Notes under the pieces: model-generated
What the model was told of the DNA's origin: nothing
What the model saw: the letters and a program-made list of their open reading frames with translations, nothing else
Database searches by the model: none
Assembly: GCA_003116995.1 (NCBI GenBank)
Contig: BDSL01000010.1
Span: 62,001-126,000 of the forward strand
Length of the DNA stretch: 64,000 nucleotides
Reading direction: 5' to 3'
Source: Yamagishiella unicocca
Lineage: Eukaryota; Chlorophyta; Chlorophyceae; Chlamydomonadales; Volvocaceae
Translations under genes and position numbers: made by a program
In this document: positions 32,677 to 43,203 of the stretch, in pieces
Layout: every line of letters starts with the position of its first letter
How positions within the stretch are numbered: the first letter of the stretch is position 1

Positions 32677-35600
32677 TCATACCATGCCGATGAGCGTTGT
32701 GGTTGTGGTGAACCGCTCCATTGACGTGTGTCTCAGGAGGGGCACAGCGCGCGCGGCGCTCTGCAGCGCATCCTGCAAGTTCAGGATCTTGACCACCAGC
32801 CGGGCGAGGTCCTGCGGGGGGGTGCAGTCCCGTGGGGGCGCTCGTCAGCACATGCTCCGGTCTGCTCGCCTCGGCGTTATGAACGTAAATGGTGCTTCTT
32901 CGAGTACATGTCAAGAGCACGTACGCAAGCAGAGGAGGGACCAGAGGGACCAGGCCAGGCGCGACGCGCACAAGCCATGGCGGGCTCCACGTGTCAAGAG
33001 CTTTAAAACCCAGGGCCTTATGTCCAGCCGTTCGCAACGGCTGGGTTAGGAATCAACCAGCAATGCCCAGCGGCGGGAAGAGGAGGTGCGGTGGGTCTGG
33101 AGGGCACTGGCCAGGAAACCTGGCGCCGGGAAATCGACTACCGACGACAGCACATCGCGGCCTGGGCCCGCTGCGACAGAAGCTTGCTTGCAAGACCCAT
33201 GCAGCCCATCCGTCCGCCCTGGCCTCACCCTGTCGCGCTGCCGCAGCTGCGATGTGAGGCGCCTGTTGACGAACAACTGGGCCGCCAGCGCCGTCAGAGC
33301 CATGGCGGCCAGGCCGCTCACGCCGATTAGCGCCCACAACGGGCAACCACTGCGCCCGACCGATTTTGCCGCCTGCGGTAGGGCCGCAGTAAGAGAACGG
33401 AGCCGGCAAATTAGGCGGCGAGCCTAGGAAGAGTCCCGAGAGTCCCGGGGCCGTGTGTTGGGTGCGCGTGCAGAGTGCTGTACGTCCAGAGTTAGATGAG
33501 TCCAGAGTTTGATGAGAGGCGACGCGACGAAGGACAAGGATTTGAATGGTGTCAAGGCGTTCCCCTGTCGTGCAGACGCTGCCCCCCGATGCTGCTCCCT
33601 AGGGCCCCAAGAGGCGAGTGCGTTATGCGGTCCGACACTCACCGACTGGAACCCTGCCAAGTGACCGGCCACCCCCCCGAAGACAATGCACCAGCTACAC
33701 TTCCCACGTCGAGTAACCGGTTTCTTTTCCGTAACCCCCTCCCCTTCCGCCCGCACCTGCATAATAGACACCACCAGCGACCAACTTCTCGATGACCCAG
33801 ATGGCCTTGACCCAGATCCCCTCATTGGGTCCCTTCCTCTGCCTCCCCCCTACCGACCCGTACCCACCTGGTGCGCAGTCGCCTTCACCGCCGCCGCCCA
33901 CTCCTCCACCGCCATCCGGCCATCCTGCACCCGCTCCCACAGCGCAGCAGCCGTGGTGGCTACCAGCGCCCTCACGTCCTCCAGCTCCCGCACCAGGTCG
34001 ACCCACACGTTGGACACCAATGCGTCCCAGCCCAGGGACACAGTCGCGCCGCCGCCGTCGCTGTCCTCAGCCGACGAACCGTCTCCGCACGCCAAGCTGC
34101 CGGCACCAATCTGGACTCGGCCGCGCAGCGACGAGGCGAACAGGGGTGGGCGGGACGTTTCAGAGTCGGTGGCCAGATGTCCCGCAGGAACAGGTGTCCC
34201 GCAGGAACAGATGTCCCGCAGAAACAGCTCTACTTATGGTAGCGCTGGCGAACACAATGCGAACTCAGATGCGCAGCGGGAGCTACAAGCTAGTCAAGGC
34301 ACCCAGTTCATTGCCCATGCGCGGATGTGAATACGGTATGCAGGCGTGCGAACACGGCGAGGTTTACTTTGTGTTTTCATACGTGACCATCCCTCATTGC
34401 CGCTAACCCCCTTTCGCGGCATGCTTGCTCGCAATGCCCTGATCCCCCGGCCCCCAGGCAGGGCCGGTTTCGTCCGAGGCCTCCTCACCTGTGCGGACCC
34501 GCCCGGGGCAGCAGAATCAGCAAACAGGAGGTCCTGGGGGCATAGGTGGAAGGGATCGACAGTTGGAGCACGGGTAAAAGTAACACGGCCCAAATGGCGC
34601 ATGCACGCGGACTTGAAAACAACCTGCATCACACCCGACTGGTAACATATTTAGAAGCTCAGGCCGGGCGGTTACAAACTGGCCTAGGACACCCCTCCCC
34701 TTCCCGGGGAATCACACAGCCTCGATCTGCAGTCGCCCATCCTGCCTGCGGGTCTTGGAAGCCCTCCAAAGCGCCCTCCCCAGACAGCCGGTTGGCGGCG
34801 CGCAAGCGCTCGTGCTGGCGCTCGAACCCCCAGCCGCCCACGCCGCAGCCAGCGGCGCCAGCCGCACCGCCATGATCGCTGTGTTGGACGGGGCTGTGAT
34901 CGTGGTAGTGCTGGCAGGCCAGGTCACCGCAGGAGGCCGTGTACGGCCCGGAGGCGGCGGTAGGGGTGGCTGGCTCTTCTACAGTGGGTGCAGGTGGAGG
35001 CGCTGCCAGCTGGAGATTGAGGGAAGGGCATTCGGCGGCGCATTAGATTAGTGGATGAGCATAGCGGCCAGGCCAGGGATGGCTGCAGTCGAGGACAGCG
35101 TTGCAGGAAGACGACGTGCTCTATCCACGAAGGCCAGTGCAATTGTCCAAGGTCCTATCTTGGATGGATGAAACGATTATTTGGTTGCTATTTGAAGGTA
35201 GCCTGCAGAAACTCATCCCAACAGGGCTGGAGAGGCCAGGCCTGGCAGGACACGTCATGGCCGATATACCTGAAGCTGAAGCGGCCCACCGGCTTGGAAT
35301 GGTTCACGGAGGACATCATCAGCGAGCCGCTCGCTCTGTGGAAGGGAAAAAGTAAAGTTGAGAGCCGTTGCTTCCCCGCGTAAACCTCGCGCGCATTCGG
35401 CCGAGTGCTGTAACGACCTTGCCGCGAGAACGACTTCACGGCCAAGGAGCACGCACCGCTGGGGACTTCAACCCATCATTGAGTTCTTCCTGCTCGCCAG
35501 AGGCCTCAGCGGCCGGCTCTGGGTTGGGACTGGCCGCGCGCGGCCTGTCCAAGCGGCAAGAGGACAATAACGTCAATATCGCTAGGACCATTTATTGGTA

Positions 35601-35740
35601 AATCCAAAAATAACGAAACAATTGACTTGCCTGCTGTCCAACGGCTCAGGCGCAGCTACGGCGACAGGCCGCTCGACGAGAGTCCACCCATTGTGGTCGT
35701 CGCACCGCGGAGACGGTGGCGAAGGGACCTCTGCCTCCAT
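32677..35740 (-). CDS. Unrecognised 10-exon protein with a membrane segment near the C-terminus
   Basis: Ten exons can be chained with matching phases (389 aa): 35740-35631, 35544-35457, 35335-35270, 35009-34746, 34533-34489, 34110-33868, 33820-33757, 33653-33643, 33372-33229 and 32811-32677. The N-terminal half is acidic, Pro/Ala-rich and has a Cys/His patch (CGDLACQHYHDHSPVQHSDH). A helical middle follows (DLVRELEDVRALVATTAAALW). A membrane segment (LIGVSGLAAMALTALAAQ) comes next, then a basic stretch and an amphipathic tail (LARLVVKILNLQDALQSAAR). Intron 1 starts with a consensus GC donor (AG|GCAAGT) and intron 4 also needs GC. Exon 8 would be only 11 nt, and intron 6 only 47 nt. I do not recognise the family. 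Exons 1-6, 9 and 10 are more secure than 7 and 8. Confidence 0.6.
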
Positions 35741-36372
35741 CAATTGCCTTCTGCGGATGATTTGCATATGGCACGTCAGCGTCAAAAATCGTGGCTGCTA
35801 TACGAGGCCAACCTGTCCTTAACGCCTGCGTCCGAAACCCTTGTTTGCACAACGAGACCTATATACTTTGAGCAAGCCCACGCATGTCAACCTTTACTAA
35901 AAGAAAGGGATTTGGCCCTGTTGAGCACGCAGCGTCGGCCGCCAGCACGGGGACTCTAACCAGCGAGTCAACCGAACTGAATTCAATTCAATCCCACCTT
36001 GGTCCTAGTGTTTGGCCTGGCTGGGTGATCTCCTGTATCCGCCGGAGTTCCCGGTGCTGGCGGAAAAGGCGCGCGTTCGTTAGCGTTGGAAACACAGAGC
36101 CACCGTTCCACGCTGTTCCTGTCAACGATTGCTGTGCTCAGCAAAGAGTGTGTTATTACAGTATTGTACAACCAAGTCGTGTGGGAACTAGCACACAAGT
36201 GTTGAGGTGGCAAAGAGGCGGCAAACAGGGCCCTGTGCCACATGGGCTAAGCCATGAGGTCGCCGCTGGTCCTTGCATCCAGCGCCGTTTGGATTGCCTA
36301 TATCTTTCTCTCCTTGTGTAGCCGTCACTTCAGTTCCACGCCATCACCCTTGCAGTCCAAGTCGCGCGCAGC
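35741..36372. promoter_or_regulatory. Divergent promoter region (632 bp)
   Basis: This lies between the start of the unrecognised minus-strand gene (35740) and the start of the CPBP protease gene (36373). A second plus-strand ATG frame at 36254 is signal-peptide-like, but it is in another frame and stops at 36439, with no usable donor. Confidence 0.45.
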
Positions 36373-39346
36373 ATGCCACGCGCGGCTGCATGCCACGGAC
36401 TATTTGACTCAACCACTTGCTGCTGTAGATCAAGGCTGATCACGCTGCCACACTTACCAATAACACGGAAACAGTGGACCACAGCGACTGCCGTGCACTT
36501 GCGTTGGCTGTATGGCAGCCCCACAAATGGGCTACAAGCACGCTCGCGACGCATCAGCGCCAAGGGCAGCACAAACGGTGGCCCTGGTAACGGCGAGGAC
36601 GGCGATGGGGAGCCTGGGAGCAACGGGGACTCTGCGGGGCCTAGTAATACGAACATGGACCGGGAACCAGGACGGTCTCCGTCGCACGTGTCCCCGGAAC
36701 CTTCTCCCAGCAAAGATGCGTCCAGGGAGGATGATGGACGCCGCCCGTCTGGCAGACTACCCACGGCCATGGACGGCGTAAACTGGTGGGTTTAGGGGTA
36801 TAGTGTATGTCCTCAAGGCTCGGGGCGCGTTGGTTGGTTGTTGCGGGTCCTTGCACGTTACAGTTGTACTAGGCGATCCTGGGAGTACGGCTGCCAAATA
36901 TGCGTGATTGATGTGGGCTTGCGGTTTCGCTGGCGAGCTCCAAGCAGGGAACGTGTTTCAGTGGACGTTTCGGAGCCGCTAGCCGCGCGTGTTCCAGCGC
37001 AACCCCCGCCCGTTGATTAGGAGCTTAGCTTACGCTCAAAAGCCAAAGGCGTGTTTTCCTAAAAGTAGCGCGAGGCGAATGGGTTCGTATGTGCCCCGCA
37101 GGTGGTGCTACACGGTTCTGGGCCTCCTGTTCATCACTGACTTCACACCCTTCGGTGGGTCGGGCCGGCGTGGGATGGGACGGGAAATGTCGTGACACAG
37201 TGCGTGATCGCCACAGTGTAGTCACTTAACTGTAGTCGCTGTCCTAAGTGCGTCGACGTGCAGTGTGTAAGCGGATCTGTTGCCTGCATCCGAGGATCAC
37301 CGTTGCCAGGATTGTGTGGTGACTGAACAGGGTGCTTAACCAGGCGTTGAGCTTGAGGCCGGGGCCGGTACCAATCCGGGGCCTTCAGTCCGGGGCCTTC
37401 GCATCAGGCCGGGGCATTGGGACAAACAAAGGCCAGAAGAAGCCGGTACCAGGCCAGTACGGCGCTGGGCAGCGTTTCCGGGTTCACGTAACCTGGCATT
37501 TCTGGCGCCTACACGGAACGCCTCCCAGCCCGGTGACCGAGTGAGTCCTCAGCTCGTATCCATAGATGACGAGCACCACTGCAACACCTCCCCGCTCGAA
37601 CGATGCGATGTGCGGTCGCGACACGCCGCGTCCGCCCCAGCAGTCGTCCCCTCAAACATAAGCCCCGGCAGTCGTCCCCTCAAACATTAGCCCCAGCAGT
37701 CGTCCCCTCAAACATAAGCCCCAGCAGCCGTCCCCTCAAACATTAGCCCCGAAAGGCGCGTAGCCTCCGTCGGTGTGCGCTGCCTACCTCGTTCCTCCCC
37801 TCCTCCGGCTACGCAGCAGCACCTGCCACACCCCTGCCACAACACTGCCATGTCCCTGCACCCCCAACACTGCCATGTCCCTGCACCCCCAACACTGCCA
37901 TGTCCCTGCACCCCCAACACTGCCATGCCGTACAGGTCCACTGCTGCTCCAGCAGAGCCGCTACGCAGGGTTATACCTTGCTGCCGTACAGTGGGGACTG
38001 TTCGTACTACCGACGCTCAACTACTGCCGGGAGCAGGGCTGGGATTTGCGGGTGGTGCTGCGGCTGCGAGGGTGCTCGCCGGGAATGGTCGTCGCAGGTG
38101 GGAGCATGGGGTGTCGCAAAGAGAGGCACTACTGGGATCACGTGCCTTCTTACGTGCGGGGGCATGGGATGGGTGGGGAATGAGGGTGATGGAGGGTGGT
38201 GGTGGGGGATGAGGTGGGACATGGAAAATGTGTATCCGACGTAGGAGGAGGAGCGGCGAAGTATGGCACTAGCAAGCGAAGGATTGCGGACGTTTGTTTG
38301 AAGTTGCATGCCGGAGATGGGGTCAAAGGTTGGGGGCGAGAGAATGCGGGTGGGGCGAGGGTGTACGATCCCCCCCCCCCCGCAATCGCCGCCCTCGGTT
38401 TGTCGGCCATGGATTCGCGGATTCTCTTATAAACCCCCCGCAATCCTTGCCCGCTGATGCGCGCTCCAAACCCATGTCCGCAGGCGCCGTCATCGGACCC
38501 GTGCTGTGGTGCGCCACCTCTGCCGCCATCGCCGCCCGCACCGGGGTGGACATGTCGCAGCTGACTGGTTCCGGAGCCGACGGCCCCACCGCGGGGCTGC
38601 TGTTCGGGGAGCTGCTGCAGCGACCCGATGACCCCGCGCAGTGGGCGCTGGTGCTGGCAACGAGCGCGTTGTCGCCGGCGGGTGAGAAGCGTCCGGGGGA
38701 TCGGAACGGCAGCGCACCGGCACGCATTGTTTTCCTACCTAACAAGACACGATTCTTCTGGCGTCAGCATGAGCGTCAGCAAACTCGCACATCGCCTCTC
38801 ATACCACGCCAGCGACTCGCACCCTCCAGCCTGCGTGGCCTGCAACCCGACTCGCACCCTCCAGCCTGCGTAGCCTGCAACCCGCCACACGGCCCCACCC
38901 GCAACGAATGTACCAGACGAGTGCACCAGACGAGTGTACCAAACACGTTCCATCCTACAACCGTTTTCACTTTTCACGTTTTCAGTGCAGACCTACGGGT
39001 CTCCTCCCATAGCCCCCATCCTCAACCCGCCCCCGTCCGCCCCTTCCTTTGGGGCCGCGCGCCCGCAGTGGCGGAGGAGCTCCTGTACCGAGGCTTCCTG
39101 CTCACCGCCATCCGGCAGCGCTTCGGCAATGTGGACGCCGCCGCAGTAACCGCCGCCCTGTTCGCCGCCGCGCACCTCAGCATCCCGCAGTTCTTCGCCT
39201 TCACACTGCTGGGGGGCGTGTGCGGCGGCCTGGCGCTGACGTCCGGCAGCGTGCTGCCGGCGGTTGCGGCGCACGTGACGTACAACGCGACGGGTATCGC
39301 GGTTGGGCTGGCGGTTGCGTTGGCGGGCCGGGGCGTGGCGCAGTAG
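36373..39346 (+). CDS. CPBP (CAAX-like) intramembrane metalloprotease, probably plastid
   Basis: Five exons join in frame (367 aa): 36373-36785, 37102-37154, 37936-38097, 38484-38681 and 39069-39346. Members of this family are polytopic membrane proteins using conserved Glu and His residues. The three motifs are complete: EELLYR (E278, E279, R283), FAAAH (F307, H311) and HVTYN (H344, N348). Several hydrophobic segments precede and separate them, for example YTVLGLLFITDF, GLYLAAVQWGLFVL and VIGPVLWCATSAAIAA. The first 137 residues are Ser/Thr/Arg-rich, then Gly/Ser/Pro/Asp-rich, which suits a plastid transit peptide plus a disordered linker. Intron 2 holds two minisatellites. The gene is head to head with the unrecognised membrane protein gene. 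Confidence 0.88.
37639..37750. repeat. 28-bp minisatellite, 4 copies, in intron 2 of the CPBP gene
   Basis: Units of the type AGCAGTCGTCCCCTCAAACA start at 37639, 37667, 37695 and 37723, alternating ATAAG and ATTAG. Confidence 0.93.
37841..37928. repeat. 25-bp minisatellite, 3.5 copies, in intron 2 of the CPBP gene
   Basis: AACACTGCCATGTCCCTGCA starts at 37841, 37866 and 37891, with a partial copy at 37916. The array runs up to the splice acceptor at 37935. Confidence 0.93.
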
Positions 39347-42333
39347 CGAGCGGCGCCGCGGGGGATGGATATGAGGCAATGAGAGGACCCATCTGCATGG
39401 GGCGCATGGGGCTGCCCCAGCATCGACAAAGCCTACATGAAAAATCGGCAACGTGAGCACTGCATGTGACTTGGCTGGGAGTAACCACGTTACCTATTAC
39501 GTCATTATAACGGAACGGAGCATTAGGAAGGAAGAACATCGTTTACGCTCAAGCCGCCAAAGCGAGGAAGAGGGAACACGTGTCCAACGTATGTTGGGTC
39601 ATCATGTTACGCCACTGCAGGTATCGTCACTCACCCACATTAGTCCTGGGAGCAGCTGCGAGGGCGCATGCAACAAGGCGTAAGGAACCCGCGCGGGGTG
39701 GGGGTGGCGAGGAAACGTCCCAAGGGGGTTAGACCGGAAACTTCCCGAGGGCTTAGCTACCACGGCACAGAGCGTATAGGACGAGCTCGATACGCATGTC
39801 CTTAGTGGACGCGACCTTGCGGTACGGCAGCTGCGCGGACGGCGTCCGCGCCCGGGGGCACAGCCTCAGGTGCCACGCGGGCAGCAACAGCAGCGGACTA
39901 GGAGTCGCGTGTGGGCAGCAGCGCATATCAGTGTGCCGCCTCAGGTCGCCGGGTTTTCCTTGCAACCCCTCAGGTCGCCAGCCTCTCTGAACGCATCCTG
40001 GCGGGAGGGTTCTGGAGTGTGAGGAGTCGTATCGTATATACAAGGAAGGAAATATTGCGCTCGAAGCCTTGCAGAGGCCTTGCTAGGGCTGCGCGCGCGG
40101 CGGTCACTCCTTAGGGCCGCCCGGCGGCCAGTTGAACGGCGTCCCACCAAGGGCGGACGGAAACGGTACCCATGCGCCCATGCATTACGGCTCTGAGGGG
40201 CGGGTGTCAAGAGACCGCCTCGACGGCCAGGTTGACAAGAGGAATCTTACCGAACAGGGCCGCAAGGCCGTATGACGGGTACGTGCCCTTGACGGAATGG
40301 ACGAGCAGCCGCACCCGGGTCATTGACTCATTATGATTCGACTGGAACGGGCCGTACCTGAACGCGCAGTTAGCCGAAGTTCCATCAGTTTCTTTTTCCT
40401 GTTATTGGCAGCGAACCAGCCTGTCCGGTTATTGGCAGCGAACCAGCCTGTCCGGTCATGGTAAGCTCCATTTGACTGGTGTGAGCGATGGTTTCGTAAA
40501 CGGAAATCGACGGTTTTGCGCGGAGCTACGGTCACGGCACGGTTGCAACGAACGGGACAAGCTTTCCGTAACCGTGCTCGAAGCTGGTTGAGGCGAAATG
40601 TCATTGACAAACCGTTGAATGCGTACACCTTTAGGATGCTGTTGAAACCGTTTATGTGGCTTCGCAAGACTTCGCACAGCCATCATTTGGTGCCCTGTAC
40701 CGGTATTACCCGCCGCACTTACCTTGCGTCGCACATTTACATCTCACACAGACGCACTCGCCTATTCTTCACTTCCTTCGGCTCATGACTGTCTCACGAC
40801 GACCAATGCGCTGTCTGATGCCGTATATTGCAAACGGCTGGCCATCGTTTCGGCTGGCCATCGTGAGGCCAGCTGCTACGCTCATAACGATAATGTCTGC
40901 CACACCTAGGAAATTCCAAGCACGTTTGCAGATAAATGACAACTCATTGCGGCACGTGCAGCATCTCAGTAACTGCGGCGTATGTGGTCGTCCTAGTCCG
41001 TATACGCCGTAGTGGTGTGACCCTCATGTACCTCTCAAACCTCAAGCGCGCAACCGCAAGCGCCCGCTGCAGGCGGCTGCTTTTCTCCTCCCCGTCCTTG
41101 TGCGGATTTCCTCTGGTGTATGTTCCGAACTGCGCTCCTCTTCTGGAGGCGTCTCTGGGCCTAGCCGGAACGTCTTAGTTGTGGATGTGGTATGCCCGCG
41201 AGCCTTAGCACTTGCCCACATAGGGTGCTGTTTGTGAGGTACTCTGTTCGCGGTTTTGGAATGCCCTTTGTGCTAACTCTCTTTTCGCTGGTAGGCGCGT
41301 CTGTGTCGGGTGATTGGCGCGTCTGTGTGGGTTTGGCTGTTCTGGGTTCGTCCCCCTGCCACTTGCCGATATTCCTATTTTGGTCCCGCCGTATGGCGGG
41401 GGGGGGGGAGAAGGCCTCGGGCTCCCCTGCATGCACGAGCTTTTTGCTCTGTGGTGCCTGGCCGCCGCGGGTTCGGCAGGATTCGGTTGGCTGTGGCTGT
41501 CGCATCGTGGCTGCTGTTTGGGCAGAGTGGCGCCTTTGAGCTTTTTGAGGCTTTCCTGTGCCCTAGGGGGCGTCTGCTGGGTTCAGCCCCGGCTCTCATT
41601 TGCTGAGGCCACAGATATGGCCCTCTCTTCTTGTCCTGAGTTCGCCCAGGCTTGAGGACACTGTAACACCTGATTGCTATTAGAGGACTGTGTGAGCTGT
41701 TGGGCGAGAAAGCGCATTTAAGACCTATGAACCTTAACGGAACTTATACCATTTCCGTACGTCAGCGAAGCGCCGGGTCGCTACGTGGTAGTGCGGCGTC
41801 CGACGGGCTGGCTCAAGTCCACAGATAAGCCCTGCCCTTCAATAGGTGGCTTCCAGGATCACGGGTTGCACCCATGGGGGAAAGCGCGAAGACGTTACGC
41901 GCGTTCTTTTGGTTCCTTCGCTGAACCGATCTGAACCGATGACGGGCTGCGAGGCCTGGGCCTCAGCTGGGACTCATTTGCCTTTATGATCGCAATCATT
42001 GTATCGCCTCTCGTTGGAATAGTGCTTCGCGTAGGATCCAATAAACTCCAGAATGAGTTAGAGTGGTTAAGGTTAGGACCAGTCAGATGCTGAAGTAAAC
42101 AATCATCCCAAACGCTACTCCTCGCTGGCGCACTTGAAACCATTTTGATGGTGCTAGGCATGTGCATGGCCAGGCAGGGATAGAGCGTTGCCAGAAAGTG
42201 GGTGCCTTCGTAGGAAAGGATTCTCCGTAATAGCGGCCGCCTTCTTGACCTTTAAACGAAGTTTGTATTCTTATTGTTAAAGCTTCAGCCCAAGCCATAC
42301 TACCCAGCAATCCGTGACGTAACGAGACGAGCT
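39347..42333. other. 3-kb stretch without a convincing gene
   Basis: No exon chain was found on either strand. A perfect 27-bp duplication lies at 40401-40454. The frames at 41192-41655 are rich in Gly, Leu, Cys and Trp and look like strand-skewed DNA. The 3' UTR of the CPBP gene lies at the left end. Confidence 0.5.
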
Positions 42334-42442
42334 ATGTCGCGTCGCGGTCCGTTCAACGCGCTCTTTTGTCTTCTTTGTCATATGTCGTATGTCTTCGCTT
42401 ACGAGCCAACAATTCCACGCAACAAGCGCGATTCACGAATCG
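42334..42442 (+). CDS. Orphan signal-peptide exon
   Basis: An ATG opens a 36-codon frame with a clear secretion signal (NALFCLLCHMSYVFAYE). It ends at a strong donor, AATCG|GTGAGTG, in phase 1. The first exons of the three CAP-domain genes have the same design: ATG, signal peptide, phase-1 donor. The next compatible acceptor is that of the first CAP gene at 43666. It could be an alternative first exon of that gene, a remnant of a fourth copy, or the first exon of an unrelated gene. Confidence 0.4.
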
Positions 42443-43203
42443 GTGAGTGTACGAACCGACACGTGGCTGCCCCAGGCTGCCAAACAACTTCCACGGAAAG
42501 CAGGGCCGAGTCCACATGGAGTGACACACTGAGCGATGGGCTCGAAACGACGGTATCCCAGCCTTGATGTGGGAATATGCCGTTGCCCGGGTTTGCCTTG
42601 CATGCAGTGACTGGCAGTGACCAGTAAGCAAGCAACGAAACCGCAACCGACTGTCACATGCAGTTGCCGTCATCCTGGCAATTTGACAAATTGCGGTATT
42701 TTGACAAAAATACCGCAATGCATAACTGCGTCGACCCACTTATTCAAGCGCTGCGCAGCTGCACCATAGCCGCAACAGGGCATTGCTACACCCAGTATTT
42801 GTGTGACCGGCCGCCCGTACGGTTTGAGCTGTAGCTGGAGAGATTTGCACGGGCCGCAAGCTGGTTGGACCACCGCAAGCGGGTACGCACGGGTTACATT
42901 CAAGCAGATAGGCAGCATTTCGTCCCTTGGATTTCACCACATGCATGGCGGCCTGCCGTAATGCGTGACTTGGCGGATGGGTCGTCAGATGCCGTATAAC
43001 CGGACACCTGGGGCACCCAATAAACACGAACTGCAAACCACTGCGATTGCTTTGTCCGTGCCCGCTTCAAAGAATGAAAAACGTTTCCGTCCGAGGAGGC
43101 TGGACGTGCTTTGCCTAAATTGCCGACAACATACAACTTTTAAAGGATTACTACGGCGTCCGGTCGCTGACATCACGGCGTGTAGCAGCGCGACGCCGAA
43201 ACA

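Noticed and set aside
35188..35445. 85-codon minus-strand frame ending WDEFLQATFK
   Set aside because: It overlaps exon 3 of the 32.7-35.7 kb gene in another frame; the exon with matching phases (SERLADDVLREPFQAGG) was preferred.
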